DNA of 40,005 nucleotides from an uncultured Verrucomicrobia subdivision 3 bacterium (GTDB lineage Bacteria; Verrucomicrobiota; Verrucomicrobiia; Limisphaerales; UBA11358): NCBI GenBank assembly GCA_903870815.1, contig CAIQEI010000081.1, positions 1 to 40,005 of the forward strand, read 5' to 3'. Shown piece by piece: positions 1 to 9,761 of this stretch (position 1 is its first letter; each line of letters starts with the position of its first letter). The notes under the pieces were generated by a model. It saw only the letters and a program-made list of their open reading frames with translations, ran no database searches and was not told where the DNA came from. The position numbers and the translations under genes were made by a program.

Positions 1-1
1 T

Positions 2-1369
2 CTGGCGGGGTCGTACCAAGTGGTGGTGACCAACCTCTACGGCTCGGCGACGAGTGCGCCGGCCATCTTGAGCATCATCCCCGGGCCAAGCCTGGTGGGC
101 GAATGGCTGACGAATTCGATTGGTGGCCAGCCGAATCTGGCTGAACTCACCGGCACCCAGCCGCAACATGGCGGTTATGTGGTGGGCGCCGGATCGCTGG
201 TGCTGCAACCGGGCAATGCGCCTCCGAATTACGGCGGCGACTCGGTGTACTTTGACAGCACCGTAGCCGTGGCGATCAGCAATACGGTGAGCACGGACGC
301 GGGCTACGTGCCGACGTACGACAAATACCTGACCAATGCGATGACGGTGGCTTTCTGGGCGCAGTATGTGCCCCAACCCGGCGCATGGGTGTCGAAGAAC
401 GGGGTGACGGCCGGCTGGCAGTTCCAGCAGACCAATAGCGGTTCGCCCTACTCGCCGACGTTCACCCTGGTGGGGACGGGCAGCGGGGCGACCAATCTGG
501 CGGCCGTGGCGGTGTCGAACCCGCTGAACGATGGCAACTGGCATCATTACGCGGGCACGTGGGACGGTCCGTCGGGCATCCGCAAATTGTATTTGGACGG
601 CGTGCTGGCCACGAACCTGTCGGGTGACACGGGACCGGCGAGCGCGGCGAGCGCGTTCCGGCTGGTGCTGGGCGGGTTGGACACCACCGGCAATGACGCC
701 GGAATCGTCACTCCCTTCATCGGGGCGCTGTTCGACGTGCGCATCTACAATTACGCGCTGAACCAGGCGCAGGTGACTGGTTTGTATTCCAATATCACGG
801 TGGTGCCGAGCCTGAGCACGAATGCGTATCTGACGTCCTTGACGCTGAGTCCGTCGTCGGCCTCGGGTCTGACCACGACCTTTGCGTCCAGCACGCTGAG
901 CTATACGGCGACGAATGCCTATGGTGCCACCCCGACGGTGACGGTGGTGAATGCGGATCTGACGGCGACGAACAAGCTGATCTACAACAACACCACAAAC
1001 GGGCTGGCCTCGGGCGTGGCGAGTGCGCCGCTGACGTTGACCTTGGGCGCGCTGAACACGGTGAAAGTGCAGGTGACGGCGCAGGACAACGTGACCGTGC
1101 GGACGTACTCGGTGGACCTGACGGAACAACCGAGTCTGTCGCCCCGGCCGAAGCTGACGAACAGCGTGAGCGGCGGAGTGTTGAACCTGAACTGGGGCCC
1201 GCAATACCTGGGTTACCGGCTGTTCCTGCAGACGAACAACCTGAGCAAGGGTGTGAGCTCGGTCGCGTCGGATTGGGGTCCGGTGGCAGGCACGGCGTCG
1301 GTGACCTCGACGAACATCACGATCATCAAAACGAACCTGGATGAGTATTACCGCCTGATCTATCCGTAA
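2..1369 (+). CDS. Secreted LamG (concanavalin-like) / Ig-like / cadherin-like beta-sandwich protein, 5' end truncated by the window
   Basis: Frame is open to the left edge (LAGSYQVVVTNLYGSATSAPAIL, Ig-like end); LamG-like 'AFWAQYVPQPGAWVSKNG...NWHHYAGTWDGPSGIRKLYLDGVL...GALFDVRIYNYAL'; C-terminus ...DEYYRLIYP. Confidence 0.8.
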   Translation: MAGSYQVVVTNLYGSATSAPAILSIIPGPSLVGEWLTNSIGGQPNLAELTGTQPQHGGYVVGAGSLVLQPGNAPPNYGGDSVYFDSTVAVAISNTVSTDAGYVPTYDKYLTNAMTVAFWAQYVPQPGAWVSKNGVTAGWQFQQTNSGSPYSPTFTLVGTGSGATNLAAVAVSNPLNDGNWHHYAGTWDGPSGIRKLYLDGVLATNLSGDTGPASAASAFRLVLGGLDTTGNDAGIVTPFIGALFDVRIYNYALNQAQVTGLYSNITVVPSLSTNAYLTSLTLSPSSASGLTTTFASSTLSYTATNAYGATPTVTVVNADLTATNKLIYNNTTNGLASGVASAPLTLTLGALNTVKVQVTAQDNVTVRTYSVDLTEQPSLSPRPKLTNSVSGGVLNLNWGPQYLGYRLFLQTNNLSKGVSSVASDWGPVAGTASVTSTNITIIKTNLDEYYRLIYP

Positions 1370-1388
1370 GCGTTCGCAAGCAACTCTC

Positions 1389-1426
1389 AACCCCGGCCCG
1401 ACGCAAGTCCGGCCGGGGTTTTTTTC
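1389..1426 (+). terminator. Rho-independent terminator
   Basis: CCCCGGCCCGAC-GCAA-GTCCGGCCGGGG (12-bp stem, one mismatch, GNRA loop) followed by a T7 run, 20 nt after the stop at 1369. Confidence 0.9.
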
Positions 1427-1526
1427 ATTACGGCCGCGCAGCAGAGCGCGGCTGTGCCCTACGGCCTCCGCCAGCGCGAAGCGTCAGGACCGCGGTCGCT
1501 TTTGCAACGCTTCAACAATTTAACGC

Positions 1527-1599
1527 TTCAACAATTCAACAATTCAACAATTCAACAATTCAACAATTCAACAATTCAACAATTCAACAATTCAACAAA
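1527..1599. repeat. Short tandem repeat, 8-bp unit TCAACAAT, 8 perfect copies plus a partial ninth
   Basis: Direct reading of 1528-1599: tcaacaat repeated without interruption; related flanking unit at 1511-1520. Confidence 0.95.
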
Positions 1600-1759
1600 G
1601 GTCTCAGTCTTCCACTTCTCCCTTGCCTTTCTTTCCGACTGCCCTTTAATAACCGGATGCGAATTGATGCCCCTGCAATCATTCAGCGCGAACCTCTTCA
1701 ATTCTTTCGGCATCATTTGCCTACCCCTCTTTTCAAACCTCAAACCAAAAGGAATAATC

Positions 1760-2029
1760 ATGAGTGAAGTTGCACAAAATATGGGCTGGGCCGTGGTGTT
1801 CTCAACCTTGGGCGGCATCATCGGCATCGTCCTGGTCATGCTGGCTTCCCTGGTCCTGCCCCGGCTGATCGAACGCATGACGCCCAAAATCAACGAAGAA
1901 AAGGAGATTGCGCGCGGTAATGTGGCGGTGGCCCAATATTTTGGCCGGGTCGTCGGCGCCAGCATCATCGGCATCAGCATCGTGGTCGCCGCCGCTGTGC
2001 TGGGCGGAATCATTGCTGCTCTGCATTGA
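1760..2029 (+). CDS. Small DUF350-like membrane protein (89 aa)
   Basis: ATG at 1760 after 'aaaggaataatc'; two hydrophobic segments and 'EIARGNVAVAQYFGRVVGASIIGISIVVAAAVLG' typical of DUF350. Confidence 0.75.
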   Translation: MSEVAQNMGWAVVFSTLGGIIGIVLVMLASLVLPRLIERMTPKINEEKEIARGNVAVAQYFGRVVGASIIGISIVVAAAVLGGIIAALH

Positions 2030-2072
2030 ATTTTTCAACCGACCGAAACGGGAAATCTTACCCATCGCAGCC

Positions 2073-4346
2073 ATGAACCGATCCGGCACCCGGCGGTACA
2101 GATTACGCCTGAACCTGCGGCACCTGTTTGTTTTTTTTGCCGCCACCCTGTTCACCCTCAGCGCTTGGGCCCGCGGCGGTGGCGGCTGTCTTGAGGAAGG
2201 CACGCTCATCGCCACGCCGGACGGAGATATCCCGATTGAACAGCTTCAACCGGGCGACCCGATTTGGTCGGTCGTGGACGGTCAACTCCAGCGGGCCGCT
2301 GTCGAGGCTGTCAGCCAGGTTGATCCAGCCGGGTATGTGGAGATCGCCGTCGCGGGCCGCACGCTGCGGGCCACTGCCGAACATCCCCTGCAAATTGGCC
2401 CCGGCACATTTCGCATCGCGGCCGCCTTGCGCCCTGGCGATTTGCTCGCCATCTGGGACGGAGTCTCGCTCAAACCATTTCCCATTAACTCGGTTAGTCG
2501 CGTGCGTCCGGTTCGTCCCGCCTACAATTTGCTCGTACTCCCTGGGGGCACCTATGTGGCCAATGGTGTGGTGGTGCATAACAAAGGCTGTTTCCTGCCG
2601 GATACCCCGATATTGCGGGCCGACGGGACCCAGTCACCGATCAGCGAAATCAAGCCCGGCGATAACCTGGTGGCCTTTACCACCAGCGGCGACGTGGTTC
2701 AGACCACGGTGCGCAGGATCATCACCCATGAGGTGGACGAATATCTCATCGTGGTTACGGAGCAAACCACGCTGCGGGTCACGCGTGAGCATCCTTTCTA
2801 CGTTGGCGACGGAACGTTCAAAACCCTGGCGGCCCTGAAAGCTGGCGACGAAATTTATGGTTTGCTGGACGGTCGTTTGGAAGCGCAACGCATCCTCAGT
2901 TTCCAGACCGTTCATGCGCCGACGCGCGTTTATAATTTGCAGACCGATCATCCCAACACCTACTTTGCCAATGGCATTGCGGTTCACAACAAGGGCGGCG
3001 GCGGAGGTGGGGGCGGAGGCGGTTTCGGGGGTTTCGGGGGCGGATTTCATGGCGGCGGTACCGGCGGCGGCGGCGGCTCGGGAGACCCCACGGTTTTGTT
3101 GGTTTTTATCGGTGTCGCAGCGGTCTATATCTTGATCGCTTATTTCTTTCGGCGACCTCAGTCCGATGGCATCACCGCGGAGGATTTGGATTTTGTTTAT
3201 GCCCGATCTGCCATCGAGCCCAAGGCGGCCAAGACGCAAAAGCTGCTGGAGTTCCTGGCCCGGGTGGATCAGACGATGACTCCGGCCAAATTGGCCGAGC
3301 AGGCCAAATCCACCTTCATCAAACTCCAGGAATGCTGGCAGGCGCGCGAATACGGGCCGATGCAGCCTTTGCTCATGCCCGACCTTTACGCTGAACACTG
3401 CTCGCAACTCAGCGGTCTCATAGCCAATCATGAGATCAACATGATTGCCGATTTGCAGGTCGAGCAGGTGGACATCGTCAACGTCCGCTACCCGCAAAAA
3501 GAGGATGACCGTGAGTTTACGGCCCTCATCACGGCCAGTGCCCGCGACTATTACGTTGAGGATCGTACCCGGGAGTTTTTGCGGGGTGATGAATCGCCGG
3601 CCCGGTTCCAGGAGTTCTGGACCTTTCACCGCCAGGCGGGCGCGTGGCGGCTGCGCGAGATTGACCAATCCCGGGAGTCTGACGTCTTGAAGGAGGAGAA
3701 CTTTTTCGAGCAGTTCACGGCCCTGGGCTTGAATCAAGTTTATGGTGACACGGCCAATCAGGCCGGTCCGGCGGGACCGTGGCTGGATCAGGCCACCCTC
3801 GACAAAGCCACGAAGGTTGAGCGCCTGTTGAATTTCCTCGTCCAGACGGACAAGCTTTGGGATCGACCGGCGATGTTGGAACGTGCCCGGCAGGTGTTCC
3901 TGGACGTCACGCTCGCGCGGGAAAAAGGCGACCCCGGCTCCGTCCCGACTGCGGCATTATTCCCGGATGTCGCCGCCAGCCTGCAGGGAGAACTGGTCCG
4001 GCTGGGAACTCAGGGGACGAAGTTGGAATTCCGGAACTTGTGTGTGCGGAAGGTCGAGTTGATTCTGGTTCAAAATTATTCGGACAATTCCAAGGACGAA
4101 TACGTCGTCCGCATTAGCGCCCATGCCCAAAGAGCCGTCCGCCGGAATGGTCTGTTGATCAGCCAGGATGCCTACGTCACGCCCTATGTGGAATTCTGGA
4201 CCTTCGGACGTTTGGACAACATCTGGAAGTTGAAAGAAGTGGTGCCGGCGGCCCGCGGTAACGACCTGATCGCGGCGGAGAACGTGGATGAAGGCAGTTC
4301 GTCCGACCAGCTCCAATGGTTTTACAAGCAAACCCGGGCCATCTGA
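2073..4346 (+). CDS. Signal peptide - two tandem Hint (bacterial intein-like) domains - polyglycine - TM - two Tim44-like domains
   Basis: MNRSGTRRYRLRLNLRHLFVFFAATLFTLSAWA|RGGGGC; Hint blocks C..., TAEH/TREH, YNL...TYxANGxxVHN twice; GGGGGGGGGGFGGFGGGFHGGG; TM 'VLLVFIGVAAVYILIAYFF'; Tim44-like 'FQEFWTFHRQAGAWRLREID' and 'YVEFWTFGRLDNIWKLKEV'. Confidence 0.85.
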   Translation: MNRSGTRRYRLRLNLRHLFVFFAATLFTLSAWARGGGGCLEEGTLIATPDGDIPIEQLQPGDPIWSVVDGQLQRAAVEAVSQVDPAGYVEIAVAGRTLRATAEHPLQIGPGTFRIAAALRPGDLLAIWDGVSLKPFPINSVSRVRPVRPAYNLLVLPGGTYVANGVVVHNKGCFLPDTPILRADGTQSPISEIKPGDNLVAFTTSGDVVQTTVRRIITHEVDEYLIVVTEQTTLRVTREHPFYVGDGTFKTLAALKAGDEIYGLLDGRLEAQRILSFQTVHAPTRVYNLQTDHPNTYFANGIAVHNKGGGGGGGGGGFGGFGGGFHGGGTGGGGGSGDPTVLLVFIGVAAVYILIAYFFRRPQSDGITAEDLDFVYARSAIEPKAAKTQKLLEFLARVDQTMTPAKLAEQAKSTFIKLQECWQAREYGPMQPLLMPDLYAEHCSQLSGLIANHEINMIADLQVEQVDIVNVRYPQKEDDREFTALITASARDYYVEDRTREFLRGDESPARFQEFWTFHRQAGAWRLREIDQSRESDVLKEENFFEQFTALGLNQVYGDTANQAGPAGPWLDQATLDKATKVERLLNFLVQTDKLWDRPAMLERARQVFLDVTLAREKGDPGSVPTAALFPDVAASLQGELVRLGTQGTKLEFRNLCVRKVELILVQNYSDNSKDEYVVRISAHAQRAVRRNGLLISQDAYVTPYVEFWTFGRLDNIWKLKEVVPAARGNDLIAAENVDEGSSSDQLQWFYKQTRAI
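2187..2582 (+). other. Hint domain 1 (Cys1 to His-Asn)
   Basis: CLEEGTLIATPDGDIPIEQLQPGD...RATAEHPL...TYVANGVVVHN then KG. Confidence 0.85.
2589..2990 (+). other. Hint domain 2 (Cys1 to His-Asn)
   Basis: CFLPDTPILRADGTQSPISEIKPGD...RVTREHPF...TYFANGIAVHN then KGGGG. Confidence 0.85.
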
Positions 4347-4358
4347 CCCGCTGAACTC

Positions 4359-4910
4359 ATGAATAATCCCCACGCCATCCCTCGGGAGACCGCGCACAAG
4401 CTGGCCCGGTACGCCTTGTTCAGCTTCCTGGTGACCTTCATCCTGGCCCGCGTGTTTGTGTTCCTGATCATGTCCAAGGCGGTGCCGAACATGTATTTCT
4501 TCATGCACGGGACGCATGTGCACCATTTGAATTATGGGATTTTTCTATTGTCCGTGGTCGGCGGTTACAGCGTCTTCCGCCGGCCCGTCGGCCGCAAGGC
4601 GGAGACCACGGCGCTGCTCTATGGCGTGGCGATGGGTCTGACTTTCGATGAATTTGGGATGTGGCTGCATCTGGGCGGCAGTTACTGGCAGCGGGCGAGC
4701 GTGGATGCGGTGATCGTGGTGACGGCCTTGTTTGGCCTGGTGGCGTTTGCGCGCACCCTGAGAAAGTTTGAGCAGCGGCACTTCTGGTCGTTTCTTTTCC
4801 TGATGATCGTGGTGCTGGGTTTTGGTCTCGTCATTTACCTGGCCGGCAGCCGGCTGGGTGGCCTCATGGGGCCGACCCTGCAGAATCTGGAATCCGCCTC
4901 GTCACCCTGA
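4359..4910 (+). CDS. Conserved polytopic membrane protein of unknown function
   Basis: 183 aa, several hydrophobic segments, motifs 'HGTHVHHLNYGI' and 'DEFGMWLHLGGSYWQRASVDAV'; 12 nt after the Hint/Tim44 gene. Confidence 0.7.
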   Translation: MNNPHAIPRETAHKLARYALFSFLVTFILARVFVFLIMSKAVPNMYFFMHGTHVHHLNYGIFLLSVVGGYSVFRRPVGRKAETTALLYGVAMGLTFDEFGMWLHLGGSYWQRASVDAVIVVTALFGLVAFARTLRKFEQRHFWSFLFLMIVVLGFGLVIYLAGSRLGGLMGPTLQNLESASSP

Positions 4911-4983
4911 TCTCCCAGCGGCTTTCCGGCAAAAGCTTAACCCCCGTCCCTTTTCCCAGCCCCTCACCGCCATAGCCTAAAAG

Positions 4984-5067
4984 TGGTGCGCACGAGAGGA
5001 CTTGAACCTCCACGCCTTTCGGCACCAGATCCTAAGTCTGGCGTGTCTGCCATTCCACCACGCGCGC
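4984..5067 (-). tRNA. tRNA-Leu, anticodon UAG, CCA encoded
   Basis: Minus strand GCGCGCG...CCAGA-CTTAGGA-TCTGG...GGTTCAAGTCC...CGTGCGC-A-CCA; long variable arm typical of Leu; acceptor stem fully paired with one G-U. Confidence 0.95.
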
Positions 5068-5423
5068 AACGTTTAACTAACAACCCCGGCGGCCAATTTG
5101 AAGTCGGTTTGACATTGGCTTTTCCGTTTGCAGGCTGTGTGCCACATCGACCTATCTAAACCCTGAAACTGCCAAGCGACCATAAAAGACCCACGCTTAT
5201 CAGCCTTAGTCCTACCAGAAGGTGCGGGACAACCGCAAGCATCCGATTTGGAATTAACGGCGGCGTAATGGAAATTCCTCGCTTTGCTTCCAATTGGACG
5301 ATCGTAGGAGTGTGATTACGGGCGTGGCAGGCAATGTCCTCTAGCAGCACCCGCCCCCGATGCTGGCGAAGATTTTCCAAAAACGATTCAAAAAATCGCG
5401 CAATCGCTCCGGCGAGCGGAAGC

Positions 5424-8400
5424 TCACGCCCAGGCGCAGAGTTGGTTTACGAAATTAGCCGAGCCGTCGCGCAACCAGCCGTCGAGCTGAGCCTGGTCCT
5501 TGAGCTGTTGTCCGCGCCGGCGCGGCACCACGGCGAAGCGCGTTTTCACTTCCGGCAAGGCGGTCATGTCCACCCACAACTTCTCAAACTGGCTTACGGG
5601 AAACACATCCTCCTGGCCGTGCCCCCAGCGCTTTTTTACGTCCTTAATGGTGATGTAGGTCGGCATCCGAGCGGCCATGGTGCGCACGGCGGCGGCGACC
5701 TTTTCCGGGTCGATCAATTCGCTGCGGCTCAATCCGAAAACGGCCAGCAGCCGGTCGATATTGATCCAGCAGGTGTTGGAATTGTAAAACCGGAGTTGGA
5801 ATTCATCCTCCTCGCGCGGCATGGCCAGGCCTTCCACCAGCCGCACCTGTCCGTTCACGCGGGCCAGGCCGCCGCCGCGATCTTCCAGCCGACGTGTGAT
5901 GACCTCGAAGGTGAGGCAGTCATCCTGGGCCAGATGCAGGCCGAATATTGCCGGGTCCGGGTCGGCACCGAGCGTGTCGATGTTGTGCAGCATCAGGTGC
6001 TGCAACTGCGGGCGTTCGGCGAGCAACTGCCCCAGCACGCCGTTGCGGAGCAGGTTTGGCACCTCAAACCAATGCCCGACGGGATGCAGACATTGCGCCG
6101 GAAGGTTGTCGGTGTAATCCCCGCCCTCGCCCGCGAAGCGCGCCCAGTTTATTAGCGCGGCGCGCAAGCTGGCACGGACTTTTTGCTGTTGTTCGTCGAG
6201 CCGTTGTTGCGGCATTTCCTCCCAGAGAAAACGCAGGTCGCGCAAGGTTGGGTTCATCCGCAGGCCGATGGAACGTCCCGGCGAAAGCAGCAGCGGGCCG
6301 GGGTAATGATAATTATCCTGTCGGCGCAAAAAGTTTTCGGTGGCCGCGTGTGTCAGGTAACTCGTGGTGAAAACGTGTGGCAGCGGCCGGCCGGCCAACT
6401 GACCGATGCGCCGGCTCTTGGCCAGGTGGGTTTCGATGAAGGTCCGGTGCGCGCCGGCGAATTTACAGAACGGATGCAGCGCCTTCACGACGCCCGCGCC
6501 CTGTGTCCAGCGGCTGCCCACCCCGGCGGCCAGCGTGACCACGGCGAGTTCGCCGCGCGCGATGGCGGCGAGACCGGCGGCATACAATTCGCTGGCCGGC
6601 GGCTCGGCGAATTGCACTACGTCCGCATCCTGCACGTCTTTGATGTCGGTGCTGGCCGGCAGACGGTTTTGCGCAAGTCCAATGCGCCCGTTTTTCAAGT
6701 CGTCGCGAATCTGTTCATGCTGCACCCGGTCGAAACCGTTTTGTTCCAGCATTTCCGCGAGGCTTTGCTGACGACCGCTCTCGATTTTGAGCCGCGGCAG
6801 CAAACGGTCGAACAGGGTCTGCATCATGCCGGACCATTCCGGTCGCGTGCGGCAGGCGGCATTGACCTTTTCCAGTTCGGCGCGTTGCGCCTGGGTCAAC
6901 GTTTGCGGGTCGGCGCGCAGCCACCGCGGCGCGTGGAGCGCGTAGTAGGCGCGCGGCAGCAGTGCGGCCTCGCCGCGCAGCAATTCCGCCGTGGTGCCGC
7001 GCTCATTGATTGCAAAATCATAAACCACCGGGTCCATCGCAAAGGGCAGGGCATGCTCCAGATCGCGCTTGGCCTGCGACATGATTTCCTGCAGGCGTTG
7101 TTGGGCCCGGGCTTTGTGTTTCGGCTCAAAGATAAAACCCATGCCGCCGCCGGCCATGCCGCCGAGCATCCAGAAACCCCAGAAGTCCGTGCCAAATTCC
7201 TTGCGCACGGAGGCGATGAGCGATTCGGTGAAGGCATTGCTGGCCCATGGAATGATGGTCTGGAGCGGCCCGCAAAAATTGCGCGTAGTCAGTTCACCCA
7301 CGGCCCGCACATCCCCGGCCCGCAGCGCCGCCACAATTTGTTCAATGAGGCCGATGGCCTGCTGGCGGCCGGTCCATTCGGCCGCGGAACGGAGCAGGTA
7401 TTTTTCCGTCACCATTTCGAGGATCGGTCCGACGTTCTGCGCCATGCCGCCGTGGACCAGCACGAGGCTTTGCTGCAACCGATCCCGCGTCTCGGCTGAA
7501 ACCTCGTTGCGACCTAAAATCTGGTGCGTCGGCATGAGGCGGCCGCGGCTGATGCCGAATTCGGGATCGCCCTCCGTCGCCGTCACGCCGCAAATAAGTT
7601 TCATGCCCGGCCATACGCCGCCGGAATCCTGCCAGCCGCCGCCCGAGCCGCCCAGCCATTCGCCGAGCAGCGCCCGCGCCAGCACCAGGCGCCGTTCCGC
7701 CTCGGCGAGTTCGCCGGTGAGCGCCCCGGCCTGATTGGTGGCCCGCATGCAGACGGAAATCAACGAGGCGAGCAAGTTGGTTGAGACGGCCAACCGCGAG
7801 CCTTTGGGGATGTCGTTGACGTGGCTGACCAGTTCCAGGCCGCGTCCCGGCCCGACGATCCGCGCGAGCAAATCAGCCAGCTCGAGTCCGGAACCCTCGA
7901 TGCCCGGCGGAACGATGCCGGCGGCGATCACCGCCGCTTTCAGCAAGCCCAGATAGTCGCGGGCGAAATCAAAAACCTCGCCGAGATTGTTGATGTCCGC
8001 CGTCGCGCCGAGATCCACGCTGGTCAGGCGCAAAACCGGTTCGTCAATCACGCGCAAGCACGCTTCCACCGGTGGCTTGGTCGACTGGTCGCGCCCGTGA
8101 ACGCCGAGGTCGATGGATACATTGAGCACCCGCGCGCCTTCCGGAAAATCCATGCCGAGGAAAAAAATGTCGCTCCAGCCCGAATGGCTCAAGTCCATCC
8201 GCACCGGCGTGAGTTCGCGCAGCACGGGATAGGTGCCGTCCTCGCCGCGTTGCAGCAGTTCGGGTCGCACGCGGAGCGGATGATCCGCCGGATGTCCCAT
8301 GCGGAACATCCATTGGTTGCCCCGCACGGAGCGGACGCTGCGCCGCACCTGGTCCGCGAGCGTTTGAAACCCGATGCGCTGATACACGGCGGCTAGCGCG

Positions 8401-8744
8401 CTCGAAAGCGCGTCGCTGGGACCGGATGTCTTTTGGACGTTGAGGAAATGTTCCAGCGCCTCCTCAAAACGGCGCTGCAGCAGATGTTCAAAACCCGGGA
8501 ATGGAATCATGCCGTCCGCGCCGGCGGGCAGCTTGGCGGGCAGATGAAATCGGTGAATGGCGTAAAGAAAAAACAACGCCCGGACGCGCTCATACAGATT
8601 TTCGCTGCGGCGGCGGAAGGTCTCCAGCTCCGCGCAGGCGGCGAGCAGTTCATTTGCCGAGGCGCCGGCGCAGCAGGCGTCCAGCGACTGGTTGCGGATT
8701 TTTGGATCCGGCGAGGTGATGATTTCGATGAGCGGGCTGGCCAT
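5424..8744 (-). CDS. Fusion of FKP-like GHMP kinase (N-terminal) and UDPGP-type UTP-sugar pyrophosphorylase (C-terminal)
   Basis: 1106 aa; '[22 protein letters not shown]', '[12 protein letters not shown]' (GHMP), '[24 protein letters not shown]', '[16 protein letters not shown]', '[14 protein letters not shown]'-like segment '[15 protein letters not shown]' (UDPGP). Confidence 0.8.
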   Translation of the reverse strand: MASPLIEIITSPDPKIRNQSLDACCAGASANELLAACAELETFRRRSENLYERVRALFFLYAIHRFHLPAKLPAGADGMIPFPGFEHLLQRRFEEALEHFLNVQKTSGPSDALSSALAAVYQRIGFQTLADQVRRSVRSVRGNQWMFRMGHPADHPLRVRPELLQRGEDGTYPVLRELTPVRMDLSHSGWSDIFFLGMDFPEGARVLNVSIDLGVHGRDQSTKPPVEACLRVIDEPVLRLTSVDLGATADINNLGEVFDFARDYLGLLKAAVIAAGIVPPGIEGSGLELADLLARIVGPGRGLELVSHVNDIPKGSRLAVSTNLLASLISVCMRATNQAGALTGELAEAERRLVLARALLGEWLGGSGGGWQDSGGVWPGMKLICGVTATEGDPEFGISRGRLMPTHQILGRNEVSAETRDRLQQSLVLVHGGMAQNVGPILEMVTEKYLLRSAAEWTGRQQAIGLIEQIVAALRAGDVRAVGELTTRNFCGPLQTIIPWASNAFTESLIASVRKEFGTDFWGFWMLGGMAGGGMGFIFEPKHKARAQQRLQEIMSQAKRDLEHALPFAMDPVVYDFAINERGTTAELLRGEAALLPRAYYALHAPRWLRADPQTLTQAQRAELEKVNAACRTRPEWSGMMQTLFDRLLPRLKIESGRQQSLAEMLEQNGFDRVQHEQIRDDLKNGRIGLAQNRLPASTDIKDVQDADVVQFAEPPASELYAAGLAAIARGELAVVTLAAGVGSRWTQGAGVVKALHPFCKFAGAHRTFIETHLAKSRRIGQLAGRPLPHVFTTSYLTHAATENFLRRQDNYHYPGPLLLSPGRSIGLRMNPTLRDLRFLWEEMPQQRLDEQQQKVRASLRAALINWARFAGEGGDYTDNLPAQCLHPVGHWFEVPNLLRNGVLGQLLAERPQLQHLMLHNIDTLGADPDPAIFGLHLAQDDCLTFEVITRRLEDRGGGLARVNGQVRLVEGLAMPREEDEFQLRFYNSNTCWINIDRLLAVFGLSRSELIDPEKVAAAVRTMAARMPTYITIKDVKKRWGHGQEDVFPVSQFEKLWVDMTALPEVKTRFAVVPRRRGQQLKDQAQLDGWLRDGSANFVNQLCAWA

Positions 8745-8752
8745 GCGCGTGT

Positions 8753-9589
8753 TCAGTGCGGTTCCTGGGCGAGGAGTTCGACGAGGCCCCCGAGCACTTC
8801 GGCGCGGGCCGGGCTGCTCAGCGCCAGCGCCAGTTGCGCAATCAGCAAGCCGTATTTCAGGCCGATGTCAAAACGGCGGCCCTGCAATTCGCAGGCGAGA
8901 AAATGCTCGCGCCCCGCCAGCCGGGCCAGCGTCCGGCTCAAGCTGGCTGCCTGGCCCCCGGCGAGATCCGCACCCAGCAACTCCATCACGGCCGGTGTCA
9001 GCACATGCATCCCGAAAAAACAAAGATAGTGCCCCGCGCGCAACCCCGGAACGATGAGGTGTTGTTCCGCGACCGTCGGCGTCGGTTTTTCCAGAACTTC
9101 CGAAACGAGGTAAAGTCCCTTGCGATTTTCCGCGAGCCGCCCGCCCGCCACCCCGTAATAGGGCAGCTTGCTTTCGTGCGTAGCCTGCACGGCGGAAACG
9201 GCGCAAGCCTCCGCCGTTGCAACCTCGACCAATTGCCGGGCGCAACTGCGCTGCTCCCGGCTGAGGTAAAGATGGTCGCCGACCAGCAGGAGAAACGGCT
9301 CGGTCCCCGTGAACTGGCGGGCGCTCCAGACCGCGTGACCGTAGCCCAGCGCCTGGCCCTGCTCGACGAACTGCAGCCGTTTCCCGTGTTCCCCGGCGGC
9401 GGCGCGATAAGTGCCGGCATCGCCCGGATGGACGACTACGCAGATTTCTTCGGTGCCGGAATTCAGCGCCTCCTCGATGATGATGGCCAGGGCAGTCTTG
9501 GTTTTGCCATCGCGATCCACGAGCGTTTGCAGCGGCAGCGTCCGCTGGCTGGGGCCGGCGGCAGTGATGACAGCTCTACGAATGTCCAT
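8753..9589 (-). CDS. Sugar-nucleotide transferase (GalU/RfbA-like NTP_transferase)
   Basis: [42 protein letters not shown]...[14 protein letters not shown]...[13 protein letters not shown] at 9589; 8 nt before the fusion gene. Confidence 0.8.
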   Translation of the reverse strand: MDIRRAVITAAGPSQRTLPLQTLVDRDGKTKTALAIIIEEALNSGTEEICVVVHPGDAGTYRAAAGEHGKRLQFVEQGQALGYGHAVWSARQFTGTEPFLLLVGDHLYLSREQRSCARQLVEVATAEACAVSAVQATHESKLPYYGVAGGRLAENRKGLYLVSEVLEKPTPTVAEQHLIVPGLRAGHYLCFFGMHVLTPAVMELLGADLAGGQAASLSRTLARLAGREHFLACELQGRRFDIGLKYGLLIAQLALALSSPARAEVLGGLVELLAQEPH

Positions 9590-9761
9590 AGTTTTTTGGT
9601 GATGCCCTAACAGTTTGCCATTTACCTCACTGCTGGCGACAAAAATTTGGCCGGGCTTCAACTTGCCAGCCCAGCGGGAAGCGGTCAGAACCGTCTGGTC
9701 CACGGATCACGGTCAAATTCGCGCCGGGTACCCTTCCGGCCATCGCCCTCCGGCCTGCCAT

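Noticed and set aside
1511-1599. Repeat cluster considered as a CRISPR array
   Set aside because: Unit is 8 bp with no spacers; no cas genes in the window
1454-1759. N-terminal extension of the DUF350 ORF with 'NNSTIQQFNNSTIQQFNNST'
   Set aside because: Translation of the 8-bp tandem repeat; the ATG at 1760 with a GGA-rich upstream is the likely start
2634-3737. 367-aa minus-strand ORF
   Set aside because: Antisense to the Hint/Tim44 gene; no domain signal
5156-5380. 74-aa minus-strand ORF between the tRNA and the kinase fusion
   Set aside because: No recognisable motif or clear ribosome site; could be a remnant but not supportable
6183-7499. 438-aa plus-strand ORF (and 5334-6155, 7821-8396) opposite the kinase fusion
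   Set aside because: Antisense shadow ORFs, no recognisable domains, opposite a conserved enzyme
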